A stretch of 64,000 nucleotides of DNA from Allium sativum. Lineage: Eukaryota; Streptophyta; Magnoliopsida; Asparagales; Amaryllidaceae. Made by a program: the position numbers and the translations under genes. The stretch is from positions 614,557,303 through 614,621,302 of the forward strand of contig CM060910.1 of NCBI GenBank assembly GCA_030737875.1, given 5' to 3'. Each line of letters opens with the position of its first letter. Within the stretch, counting starts at the first letter, position 1. The notes beneath the pieces were generated by a model. The model made no database searches and was not told where the DNA came from. It saw only the letters and a program-made list of their open reading frames with translations. Below, piece after piece: positions 44,903 to 57,157 of this stretch.

Positions 44903-46855
44903 GGGATGAATAAGTTTGGAAAGATAAAATAAATGATTACGTTGGTAAGGCTCGATAATCCCGATTAGTTTTATAAACCATAATTTGGTTTAGAATTGTG
45001 GAAAGGTAAAATAAAATCTTTTGAAAACGATATCAAAAGGAAGATTAAAGAGAAAATTTAAAAGAATTTATCTTTGATACAATTAATGGAATCTTTCCCT
45101 AAAAATGTGAATATTCAAATAAAAGAATATTCTGAATTGGAATGAGGCATATGTTGTGTTTTTATAGCACTTGATTATTGATTATTAGATATGCGAGTTA
45201 TTCGGAAAGACTGGGTTTAGCCTATTCTGAATAATTGATACGACAATATAAGGTCGACGATGAATAAGGTGGTTGAAGACCGGAGATCTTCACATCGTTT
45301 GGATGATTACTGATGTCTTGATTGGGTTGTACACCCAAGACAAGGTAATAATTGGTGATCGTCCAGACACACTTGGCGATCGACCGGATATGCCAGGACC
45401 TCTCTCCTGTATTGGATATATGGGATGAGGAATAAGGTGCCTCCGGCTTTGTTCAGATCCAGAACGGACTTGTAAATGGATGTGTGTCTGACATTGGATT
45501 TCATTCTGTATTGATTGATTTCTATTAAATTTATATATGTTTGGTGGCGGAGAATTTATTCTCTTGCTTAACACCCTTCTCAAAGACGTACGAGCTTAGA
45601 GATTATATATTGATAGACATCAGTTGTATGGCGTGAATTATCAGTGTGGCATGCTGAGATGCAAATGATCAAGGATTTGGTTGAAAAGCAGAGTCTTGTG
45701 GTTGATGATCAAAGCACAACTTTAATTAGCATAGCTTTGTGTAGCGTTAATTTGCGAGCTTCACACCTCGGTATGAACCAGAAATGGGATGAGGGACAAC
45801 AGGGAGAGCATGCATTTCTTTCTAGCTAGGGGTGATGTCATGGTATGGAGCCCAGACATTTTACTTATGTGGTTGTTGGATAAGCAAGGTACCCCGGATT
45901 TGAGTCCCTAGTGGGTCTTGATATTGGTCGACATACTGACCAGATTTTATGCCCCATAGGGAAGGGAAACATATTGTTTAGGAATTGCCATTCCACTAAT
46001 GTAAGTATGGACCGCCCCTGCCGCTCCCAGGGCTCACGTGAGTCTGAGTCCTGAGGCACGGGCTAGAGTGTCTCGAATTCGGCAAGGAAGATCCCTTACC
46101 TTGATTCATGATGGAAATCCAATTTCCAATACGACATCGTGAAGTTTTAATTGTAAAACTAGTATGGTGACATAATATATGGTACCTTTGCCGTCTATGA
46201 TTGATACATTTATATTTAAAGTTAATTTTGGCACTATGCACTTATAGTAATATCAGAATGATTTGTTTTAAAACGTGCCAAGCATGTTTGGCTATTATAA
46301 GGTAAAACTCTATCCTCTGGCTTGTGTTGCATTATGTGATAGGACCTGAGTTTTATAATGGCTTCATTTTTCAAAAAGCATTGCGTTGTTTATAAACTGT
46401 TTGTTTATGTTACTCTTGAGAGTAAACCCGTTTCGTGTTATACGGCATGGCCCCTTGATTTATCCAACTTTAAAATAAAGTTTATAATTGTTTTAGTTCT
46501 CACACCAGTCCCATGACTGACTCGGAGTTTATTGTTTCCACCTAAACTCTAGGTGCCCATAATTTCCACACGGGCAGCTAGTAGTTTTGGTTTTCGCAGA
46601 TATTTCTTTTCACAGGATCCTGAATTACGGCTGGAGCTATATTCAGAAGGCTTTATATCCATGTATTTATTTCAGTTGTGCTAGCTGATGTGTTTTCCGC
46701 TATACCTTGTATTTATACATTAAAATTTATGTATTTTAATCTCTGGTATTTTCTACTGTGTAATTTATTCTCTAATATTCTTGTACTCTGATGTAATTGT
46801 TGTAATGGCAATGAAATGTTCTTTTGTTTGTGTTCTGATGCGTCGTGTTCTCAAA

Positions 46856-46897
46856 GAAATCCCCTATTTCTCGTCTCTTCGGAGATCAGGGGATTTC
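46856..46897 (+). other. Terminal hairpin before the D LTR end
   Basis: Perfect 10-bp arms GAAATCCCCT (46856) and AGGGGATTTC (46888), with TCTC/GAGA inside, ending 11 bases before the LTR terminus. Same position as the terminal hairpins of A, B and C. Confidence 0.75.
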
Positions 46898-46913
46898 GGG
46901 TTGTTTCAGAATC

Positions 46914-47456
46914 CTACCTAAATTACGGAGAATATGGAATACTCAGATACTTCGTGTTGTGAACGAACGCTATAGTTCTCTAAGGTGACTAATGCTTGTA
47001 TTTTGAAAATAACAACCTACATTCTCATATTTGAATCCCGCCTACACACGAAGTCATTATTTTCTTGTTCAAACTGCAGTAACTTCCTCATAGTGCCACA
47101 AAATCGGATAAGGCTTCGACCAATGAACTCCCATCTGAATTACGAACAATACAAAACACTTGGATACTTCATCTCGTGAGCTAACACCGTAGTTCTCTAA
47201 GGTGACTTGCGTTTGCACTTAGAAAATGATAGATTATATTCTCATATTTGAACCACGTGTAAATACGAAGTCATTTTTTTTGTTTAAATTATAGTATCTT
47301 TTTCATACTGCCTCGGAACTGAGCGAGACTTCAATCAATGAACTTCAACCTAATTTACAGACAAAATGTAACACATAGATACTTTGTATTTTAAACAAAT
47401 GCTCTAGTTCTCAAAGGTGACCAACGGTTCTACTTAGAAAATAACAAACTACATTT
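46914..47456 (+). repeat. ~215-bp tandem repeat array, right part
   Basis: Continues the third unit after LTR D, with further units from ACGAAG 47048 and ACGAAG 47265 (period 217). The fifth unit ends near 47456. Confidence 0.8.
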
Positions 47457-47756
47457 GGATGTGTTAAGTGGATAACCCACTTAATAGATAGGTTAAATAA
47501 GATAAACCTTTATATTAAACGAATAAATATAAATGGATTGAATCAAATTTTTCTTAACTCCCATACGACTCTACATGAAGCTTTTGACAGCTCTATCTTT
47601 ATGGGATCAGTGTAGATTTCTATATCTGTGAGATATTGATCACGATTTATGAGAGAGGTGGGACATGGTCTGTAGGTTTTGTGGAAGAAATTTTAGATCG
47701 ATTTGTGCATGTCTTCGTCTATAAATACCAGGTCATCTACAGGAGGAGAAGGGTCG
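47457..47756. other. Spacer between the tandem array and LTR E
   Basis: No gene. It contains CTATAAATACC near 47720, a possible TATA box with no recognisable transcript behind it. Confidence 0.4.
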
Positions 47757-48724
47757 TTTTTTATTCTGAATTCGTTTAATAAAACAAAGTTTGAACGTTA
47801 AATTTAATTTAATTATAAGCTCGTAACGTTGTGGTAGTTCGTAATATTGAGTTTTGAATTTCAATTGAATATACAAGATCCGATATAAGTTGGAATTATG
47901 TGAAACAAGAAACGTTTAAATCTAATTGATGATAATTTTCTAATAAAAGAGAAAAACCCCGATTTCATGTTATAAATTGTTAGTTATGTCTAATTCAAAT
48001 TTTAAAATAGTTGCTATGGAAATCATAGATAAACGATAATGTTTATTTAATAAATTTAATAAGGATTTCTACATAATTTGGGTACCGTTTAACTCGATAA
48101 TTTTAATGTTGGGTTATAAATCCATATTATTTATATGTGAAGCTATATGATAATTTTATTTGGATATTCACGTTAAAAATAATTTATTATTATTTAATTG
48201 AATTGTTTTAGAATTTAATTAATATTTTTTTATATTGTATAAGCCTTAAAAAAGACCACTTTGCAAACGGCCTCAAATTTCGATGAAATTAGTTTCATTG
48301 GAACCGTAACGTTAAATTATTGTAAGATTTTGATTTTTATTGATCGGATTTATCGGTGGATCATGGGAGTAGAAAACGCTACGGTTTTTATTTAATCGTT
48401 CTATCGATTTAATTTGGAAACTAAGGATAACGGATTTTCTTATGAACTCCATTTTCAGCGAAACAAATTTTATTAAATCCGTAATGATTTATTATTGTAG
48501 CATTCCAATTTTTAGGTTAATTGGATTTACTTCGTGATCGTATGCAATATAAAATGCATGTCGATTCACGTTGTGATTACGACGAAACCCGTTCCATCGT
48601 GTCCGAAATATTATTTTATGCTAGGATTACGAGTTTCGTTTCGATCGAAGTTCGTACTAGTGTGTTCAACGCATTACTTTGCGGTTAAGTTTAATAAAAT
48701 ATTAAAATATTATAACCATTCCCT

Positions 48725-48732
48725 TATAAATA
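48725..48732 (+). promoter_or_regulatory. Candidate TATA box of LTR E
   Basis: CCCTTATAAATACCACC, followed by a C-rich leader, about 970 bases into the recognisable LTR. This is the same distance as the TATA box in LTR A. Confidence 0.5.
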
Positions 48733-51700
48733 CCACCATCCGCTCAAACCCTTGTTTTTGGTCAACAACCACTGCGTGGTCAACGCAGTGAAAAAATTCC
48801 GCCTCTAGTAATAAAGAACGAACCAAAAATCGCTGTACTTTGCTCGATTTTTCTCCAAATTCCTTCACCAAAATCAAAAGCGTTTTACTACAAAAGCGAA
48901 GTCGTTAATGAGGTTTGCATACTGACTGGTGGTGATTGACTCAGATGAACTGAGATGGTCTGAATCGACCATGGAAGGCAACACGTTTCTAGATGAATAG
49001 CCGGTGATAGGCTTCATCGAGCTACATGCAACTAGGGCGCAGGCAGGAAGCAGTGGCGCTGGGTGACTGGTGCCGACCAATTGATTTCCGATCACCTAGA
49101 GGAGGTGCAATAGCGATGAAGTCGGGGTGAGGATGGGTACTTCGTGTTGAATGAAATATCAGCATGGGTTTATAAACGATGCTGAAAGAAGGTATCGGCC
49201 TGTTTAATCTTAATCAAAAGTAATAAACATATTTAATTATTTAATTAAGTACTATTTAGTTAAATTAATTCATGATTTTGTTGAAGCCTGGATCGCATAA
49301 ATGAGGAACACAAAAGTTCGACCATATTTATTGACCAATAGTGGGAAAGAAGACAAAGCAGATATCACGAAGGACGTTGTACTGAATGGGAACGAAAGCA
49401 ATTTGAAAACAATCGGCCTAACGTCTTTTTATAACTTAATTAATTAAGTTCTAAATTAAGCTAGTTAGGAATTAATTAATCTAATTAAATTGTATAACCT
49501 TTGAACGTTAATAATTCTTATATATATTTACTAAGTGGAACGAAACCAGTTATGTTGCAATCGTGGCGGCAAGCTCAACATCATGGAACTATTCGGGACA
49601 TAAATAGAAGCAACGTGAATTTATACTGTTTAATTTAACTGTAACCAAACCACTTCAACTGAGACGACCCAAACTTCCCCGTGAAGGAAAGCATGGATAG
49701 AATTGAGGACAAGACAAAATAGAACGCAGACGGAAGAACATTTCATTGTTATTACAACAATTCCATCAGATACAAGAATATACAGAGTATAAATGAATAC
49801 ATTACATTCGACAAATATCAGAGGTTACAATAAGTTACATAGCAGCGGAAAATAATACAAAGCACAACTGAAGGTGATATACGGATACAGAGCTTTCCGG
49901 ATATCATTCCAGCTGTAAACCAGGATCCTGTGAATATAAATCTGCAAAACCAAAACTACTAGCTGCCCGTGTGGAAAATAGGGGGCACCCAGAGTTTAGG
50001 TTAAAACAATAAACTCCAGGTCAGTCATGTGACTGGTGTGAGAACTAAAACAGTTATTTAATTCAATTTTAAAAGAGGGTAATTCCAGGGACCACGCCGT
50101 ATAACACGGAACGGGTTTCCTCCCAAGAATACCAGTGCATAGAATAAACAGGGCAATGCTTTTTCGAAAAATGAAGCTATTATAAGACCCAGGTCCCATC
50201 ACACAATGCAACGCAAGCCGGAGGATAGGGTTTTCCCTTATAATAGCCAAACATGCTTGGTACGTTTAAAACAAATCATTTGATACTATAATAAGTGTAT
50301 AGTGTCACAACAATTTCAATCATAAATATCAATCATAGGCGGCATGGGTACCATCTATCATGTCGCCATACTAGTTCTACAATTAAAACCGCAATACACG
50401 TATTGGAAATTGGATTTCCGTCATGAGTCGAGGCAAGGGGCAAGCTCCTCTCCGCGTTCGAGACACTCTAGCAAATGTCCCAGGACCCCACTACGATCCT
50501 TGGATCTTCAGGGCCGGTCCTCTCTTACTTTTGAGGATTAGTTATTCCTGAACACACGTTTCCCGGTCCTTACAGACCTATATCCGAGGCGCCTCATATC
50601 CAACAACCACACAGGTGAAAAGTATATAAATGTCAGGGCTGGTAGGTCACTGACACCACCCTAGCTAGAAAGAAACGTCGTGCTCTCCCTGCAGTCACTA
50701 TCCCGTTTTTGACTCATACCGAGGTGTGAGGCTCGCGAATTCACGTTATACACAAAGCTACGCCACACAGGCCGTGCTTTGATCATCAACCACAAGGCTT
50801 TGCTTTTCAACAGAAGTCTTGATCAATTGCCACTTACGCATGCCACATTGGCAATTCACTCCATGCGACTGATGTCCATCGATATACAACCTCTGAGCTC
50901 GTACGTCTCAGAGAAGGGTGTTAAGCAAGAGAATAAATTCTCTGCCGCCAAACAGATGTATATTTAATAGAGATCAATCAACACAGAATAAAATCCAATG
51001 TCAGACACACAATCCATTTACAAGTTCGTTCTGGGTCTGAACGAAACCGGAGGCACTTTCCTCGCATATCCATCCATCTCCAAGTACGTCTGGACGATCG
51101 CCAACTGTTTCCCTCATCTTGGGTGTACAGCCCAATCAAGATCATTAGTAATCACCCAAACGATGTGAAGACTTCCGGTCTTCAACCACTGTCTTCATCT
51201 TCGACATCTCGTCGAATCGGTTATTCAGAATGGGTATAACCCGGCCTTTCTGAATAACCCACGTATATAATAAACAAGTGTTACACAAACACAACGAATG
51301 CCTCATTCCAATTCAGAATATTCTTTTATTCACAAAATCACATTCTTAGGGAAAGGTTCCCATTAATTTTATCCAAGATAAATTCTTCTAAATTTATTCT
51401 TTAATCCTCCTTTGGATATCATTTCAAACCAAATTATGGTTTTACAAACTAGTCGGGATTAGCGAACCACACCGAAGTAATTATTTATTTTATTTCCCAA
51501 TCCCAACCTATATATCCCATGGAGAAAACTGGTAATACTCCACATCTAACACCACGGTGTTATCGGTAAAATTAATTACCATTTCACGTTCAAATCTAAT
51601 TAAAGATTTAACTATCGCTTTGGAGCAAAACTGGTGGTGCTCCATTCTCGATCACCTTTCAGATTTGATAATTTAAATTATCAATTCACATTTTTAATCT

Positions 51701-53777
51701 AGTTAAAGATTCATTAAAACTCCACTTAGTTTTAATCTTTTCAAAAATCGATATCTTGCCTTTAACTGGGTTAAAGAACCAACGTCATCTAAAACACGAT
51801 TCACGACAAACCCAAATCACATTTGATATTAAATACAAGGCTCTGAATAGAAAATATATCGGCTTATATTCAATATCAAATTCTGAAACCAACATATATC
51901 GTATTGGAAATAACGATATAAAATATATCTTTCAAATTCCCATAACAATATCTGTATAGTCACGAAATCCAACATCGAAATATCCCGAAGATAATTTCGA
52001 TTCAACTCCAGTCCAATCCACGTATTGGGAATATTGATTATTTTTAAAATCACTTTCAAATTCAATTTATTTATTTCAAAAATAAATTGATTTTAATTCC
52101 AGTTCAAAACTAGTTCATTTCGATAAAAATCTATTTTTATCCTTTCAAATGTGGAATTCTCTAGCTCAATTCTTTCCAATCCATATATTATGATTTTACA
52201 CAAATTATAGATATTTTTAATAATTTTATCAAGGCCCGTACAGTCGATTTCCATCTACGGCCATCGAACTGCACTTACATCGACCATTTTCCAAATTTGA
52301 TTTGGACATAATTCCAAATCCAACCGTTAGATTTCAAATTTCTAATATTCATTGGAAAGCTCTTTTCGATACGAACCCAAGGTTCCAGTTTTAGGAGAAT
52401 CCGACGGTCGGATCTCCCGCAACGTCAATTCGAAGTCAATGGTCGAAATTCACGAACTGCCGCGGCGCGGCGCGTTCTTTTCAGGCCATTATATATATAA
52501 TATATATATTATATATATTTCGTCAATTTCCTTTTTAAAACGTATTTTATAAATCGTTTTAAATTCGTTTTCAAAACCTTTTCAACTCTATATTCCATTT
52601 CAAATCAAAATTGAATATTTCATATCATTACTATATAAATGATAATATTTTCAAAACGTTATATTTTGAAATCACTACCTTTTCTATATTCATTATAAAA
52701 ACGAATATACTCGATATAAATATCGTTCACGTCAAAATGGCGCAACTCTAATCAACACGGCTTTATATATTTCAATAAATTCGTTATCCTATTCAACAAA
52801 TGAATATATATTCTATTCAACACATGAATCTATATTTCTTTCAACACACGACTAATCTCAACACATGAGTACTGTCAACACATCACTATTTTTGTTATGT
52901 AAAATATTTTATAAAACTATGGTATCTATCGTTTGATTTTAATTAGACTCCACCGTAAAGTAGATTCTAATTGTAAATATGATAAAGATGTGAATTTTAT
53001 TATTAAAATATTTCACTCAACACATGAATAGATTCAACACATGAATTTTCCTTTATAATATTCATTATTTTCCCGATTGGAATGAGGCCTAATCAATCAC
53101 CATATAATGTTAATTATATGGATTCCATACAACACATGTATATAATAGCATTGAAAAATAATCAACCATCAACCAAAGTGCACTACACTGTATAAGCATC
53201 AAATATAGATATCTAACGCTTATAACAGCCTGTCAATCAATCGATCGACATCTTTAATCAATCAGGATGAGTGAACTTCAAATTTCATCCCAACACCCGT
53301 GTGGGGTTTCCAACAATCAAACACAGATTTTAGTTGTGCAGTTGGGCGATGTGTAAAATTTATCGACCCAATCAATATCAGTCAAATCAGTGTATATAAA
53401 CAAATCGGCCGATTTGTTTATAATTATTCATTTATTCACTTTCACGTTAAAAATTATATTTTTAACGATAATATATTTTATTTTAACACATGAATTTCTA
53501 TTCATTTCATTTATCAAATAAAATGATATTTTTATTTTTAGGAAATTTCGGCGGCATAACGGCACGATACTAGAAACGGGACGAGGCCTAGCCTTATCCC
53601 CGGTCTAGTGAAGGCCCACGCCATTCACACATCAATCAAATCCATTCCATTTCACCAAACAATCCAATTCGAACCAAATAAACTAATCAACTACACAACC
53701 AAACAATTTAACAAACAAGCCATCCATGGTCTGTGGATGACGGGTGTCGGGTGCTACTAAACACCGTCTGCATCCTA

Positions 53778-53815
<38 letters not shown>

Positions 53816-54044
53816 CTAGAAAAAGAGAATTTAGAGTGAGAAGTTCTCACCAATAGCTATCCAACTTCATGACACTTCATTTATAGAAATCTTCTTCATT
53901 CTCGCCTTTTTATCATCTTCGTTGCCCGTAGTCACTACATATATAAAAATCACACATTTTTATATTTTGATGTCTTTAAAATAAAAGTCACATTTTTATT
54001 TGTTCACTCTCAATTTAAAAATCATATTTCTATAATCACTTCAT

Positions 54045-54360
54045 ATATTTAAAAATCGAATTTTTACTATGCTATTCAATATATAAAAATCTAATTTTTT
54101 TCTACGCTGTTCAATATATAAAAATCATATTTTTATTATGCTATTCAATATATAAAAATCGAATTTTTACTACGATGTTCAATATATAAAAATCATATTT
54201 TTATTATGCTATTCAATATATAAAAATCAAATTTTTACTACGATGTTCAATATATAAAAATCATATTTTTATTATGCTATTCAATATATAAAAATCGAAT
54301 TTTTACTATGCTATTCAATATATAAAAATCGAATTTTTATTATGCTATTCAATGGATAAA
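54045..54360 (-). repeat. 34-bp hairpin array in C 3' LTR
   Basis: About nine units of CTATTCAATATATAAAAATC plus an AAAAATC(G/A)(A/T)ATTTTT palindromic core, period about 34. The second LTR has the array at about 61540-61850. Looser AAAAATCATATTTTT copies continue to about 54660. Confidence 0.85.
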
Positions 54361-54784
54361 ATTCTATTTTTATCACGCTATTCTTTATATAAAGATTTCG
54401 CCTTTTTAAAAAATAAAGTTTTTATTTTTCTCGAAGTAAAAATCATATTTTTACTTCACTACTCATATCAAAATATCGTCTTTTCATATTTAAAAATATC
54501 ATTTTTTTTGCTACCTATACAAAGATGTTATTTCTAATATTCCAACAATGCAAAGATCATATTTTTATCTTTCTTCAATATAAAAGATTATATTTTTACT
54601 ACTTTAAAAATATAAAAATCATATTTTTAATACTTTAAAAATATAAAAATCATATTTTTACATCTTCTATATAGTAAAGATTATATTCTATTTGCTATTT
54701 CACACGAACAAAAATCTAACCTTTGTTTAAACTAAAAAAAATCAAACCTTTAACTAAATAAATTCATAACCTAAGTAATTAAAT

Positions 54785-55205
54785 TAATTACCTTTCACTG
54801 CATCGTTCGTCGGAGCAGCTAGGGCGCGGTGGTGGTCGGACTGGCGGTGCGTGGGCGAGGGGGTCGCGTGGTTTGTGGCTTGCGATACAGGGGGGGGGGG
54901 GTGTTCGACTGACTGGAGGGAGGTGGAGGCCTGGGCGCGGGGCGGAGGTGGGTGGCGACGCGGCTGAGGCTGCGGTGGAGGTGGGTGGGTCAGTGCAGGC
55001 GGTTGCGGGTTCGGGTCTAGGGGCGCGAGGCTCGATAGAAGAGGAGGAAGAAGCGGAGGGGAAGAAGGTGAAGCAGCGGCGGCGGCAGCGTCGCTTGGGG
55101 GGGGGGGTGTCGCGATGTGGTGGCGGCGGCTCACCCCCCCGTCGCCCTTCTTTCTCTTTTTTTTTCTGATTGAAAATCGATTTTGAAAGATAATTGGGGG
55201 GGGGC
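54785..55205 (-). other. GC-rich region with G-runs in C 3' LTR
   Basis: Unusual GC-rich island in AT-rich DNA. Plus-strand G-runs: 12 at 54890-54901, 11 at 55097-55107 and 9 at 55196-55204. The sense strand of the element is therefore C-rich here. A proline-rich ORF of 116 codons (55134-54784, minus) is an effect of this composition and is not kept open in the other LTR. Confidence 0.7.
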
Positions 55206-56124
55206 AGCGTAGTTAAGGAGAGGGGAGAAATTTTTTTTTTTAATTATTTTATTTTGCAAAAAGTTGACTTTCACATACGACCTCGAAACGAGGCCCACCG
55301 CCTGTCGTCCATAGCGTTTAACCCCCATTCCGAACACAATGAGATATGCCACGTAGGACAATTCGATCGTTTCGATCAGTTTCCGTTAAATTTACATTAA
55401 AATCACTATATTGAATTTTAAACGTACATTTCAAATTACCGGGGTCACATACTAACTCTAAAAATTCCAGAAAAATATTTTCTAGCTTCGTATTGACGAT
55501 ACGGTCCTAACAAAAATAGTTTCGTCGAATTCTGAGACTGTTGGAAAAATGGCCAATTTCCAGTCGATTAAAATCAACTAAAACTGGTCAAACGCGTTTT
55601 CCTTTGCCACGCTCATATATTGATTCGAAAAATTATGAAATTTAAAACCTAGCAATAATTTGACATCACGGATCCAACAAAAGTGGTTTCGTCGAAATCC
55701 GAGGTCGTTTGTAAAATGTCTATTTTTAAGGGCCTGAATTCCATAGCGACTATTCAGAATTTTCAACTGGACATATCTTTTGATTCCCGCTATGAAATTT
55801 TGATTTTTCGGATTCGTTGGAAAGATATTATCAATTAGATCCTAATGTTTTTGGTTTCACTAAAATCCGAATTGTTTTGCACCCGGTATGTTCAATTGAA
55901 GTTTGAAATCGAATTATCGAACTACCGCGCCATTTTCAATTCTATTTATAATTATATATAATTATTTTTATTCTAGCGACGACGTATAATATATACGTTC
56001 GAATTATATTCAAAATAAATTTCTCGTCGATATTATTTAAATTAATCTATTTTAAATATTCAAAATTCGCTAAAATTGCCAAAATAAAAATTTTAAACTA
56101 GCTCAGATTTTCCGGGTTATTACA

Positions 56125-56137
56125 ATCTCCCCCACTT
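56125..56137 (-). other. Polypurine tract of element C
   Basis: Sense AAGTGGGGGAGAT directly before the 3' LTR start (TGTAATAACCC). Confidence 0.85.
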
Positions 56138-57023
56138 AAAACTTTTTGTCCCCGAAAAGGAACAAAGTCGAAAGTGGTTTGATTAATCAACTCTACGTTC
56201 GATCTAGCTTCCATTCTCCAACTTTTCAGTTTCTGAGAATTTTCAAATTCTTCAAAAATTTGGCTAACACCCTAAATTTTCGAAAAATTTCACCATAACC
56301 ACCCCTGCACCGGGAGCATCGGGGAATTTCAAATAGCTTCCCCGGTCCTTCAGATCTCAAAAAGAAAAAGAAAAGGCCAAGCGGCTAGCCAATAGGCTCA
56401 TAAAATCATCATCACCCAAACAAAACAGTAAATTATAGTAAACATGTACCTATTTGTCGGGCAAACAAATTTTATTCTCTGCTCTAGCCTCCTTGCTATG
56501 ACCTGTTCAATGTAAGTATATGTATATGCAAGCAAATGCGACCAATTTTCAATACAATTCAATATTCGGTTCAATTAGGCTAAATGGTTCAAAATTATCA
56601 AACATATAAACAAACAACACAAACATCAATCAATTAGTGAATTAGAATTTCAAATTCATAATTTTGATATATATACAAAAAATCATGTTTTGATGCCAAT
56701 TCACAACAATGTGTTCTAGCTATATTTTGGTTCTCACACCAGTCTAATGGAAATATATAGAAGTCACACCTTCGAAACACGAACATAAATACTGATGATG
56801 TGGCCACATCACCAGAATTATCCCCGGGTGTCTAGAATGTGACTCTATATCTATCCAGTATATCAAAACTTCGAATATACGTTCATGACGCGTATATGCA
56901 AAATCTTTATATACTCGATTGTCCATATTCAAAATAAACTAAATAATCAAATACGAATAGTTGATTTAAATTTTCAAAACAAAATTTGTTTTCATTTTAA
57001 AAATATACTCTTCACACTCGTTC

Positions 57024-57082
57024 TAGGATACTACTGATCCTATCTCTAACGAGTCGTTCCCATTGGATATTACTAATCCAAT
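57024..57082 (-). other. Leader double hairpin of element C
   Basis: Sense-strand arms ATTGGAT/ATCCAAT with loop TAGTAAT (57082-57062), then AACGACTCGTTAGAGA, then TAGGAT/ATCCTA with loop CAGTAGT (57042-57024). The order, the spacer word and the seven-base loops match A and B, while the arm bases differ in a paired manner. Confidence 0.7.
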
Positions 57083-57142
57083 ATCTGATGAATTCTTTCG
57101 TATGGTTCTAATGTGTCTTGTTCTCGAGCTCTGTAAACCAAA

Positions 57143-57154
57143 GCTCTGATACCA
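57143..57154 (-). other. Primer binding site of element C
   Basis: GCTCTGATACCA on the plus strand, so TGGTATCAGAGC on the minus strand, three bases after the LTR end at 57158. It complements initiator tRNA-Met. Confidence 0.93.
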
Positions 57155-57157
57155 AAC

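Larger units (their letters stand above)
22297..46908 (+). mobile_element. Solo LTR D, interrupted by a MITE and element B
   Basis: Starts TGTAACAACC and ends GGTTGTTTCA. Flanks are GAGTC (22292-22296) and GAATC (46909-46913), a 5-bp duplication with one later change; removing D restores the tandem repeat unit. Without the nested DNA it is about 6 kb and is homologous along its length to the C LTR (6465 bp) in opposite orientation. No primer binding site, interior or second LTR follows, so it is a solo LTR left by recombination between two LTRs. Its pieces are 22297 to about 23245 and about 41820-46908. Confidence 0.82.
49660..56124 (-). repeat. Element C 3' LTR (lower coordinates, 6465 bp)
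   Basis: In element sense it starts TGTAATAACCCGG (56124 down) and ends GGGTCGTCTCA (49660). It contains a GC-rich G-run region (54790-55140), a hairpin array (54045-54360 and to 54660), a (TA)n run (53778-53814), twin hairpins (51519-51644), the CAGTC/GAGTTTA hairpin pair (49991-50035) and a terminal hairpin CTTTCC/GGGAAG (49674-49691). Confidence 0.92.
56125..57157 (-). other. Element C interior (1033 bp, non-coding)
   Basis: Reading right to left: primer binding site, leader double hairpin, AT-rich middle, the block shared with A (56463-56270), a hairpin TTTGTTCC/GGGACAAA (56166-56145, one G-T pair) and the polypurine tract. No ORF of note. Confidence 0.88.

Noticed and set aside
54784..55134. 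116-codon proline-rich ORF on the minus strand of LTR C.
   Set aside because: Follows from the G-run composition and is not kept as an open frame at the same place in the second LTR.
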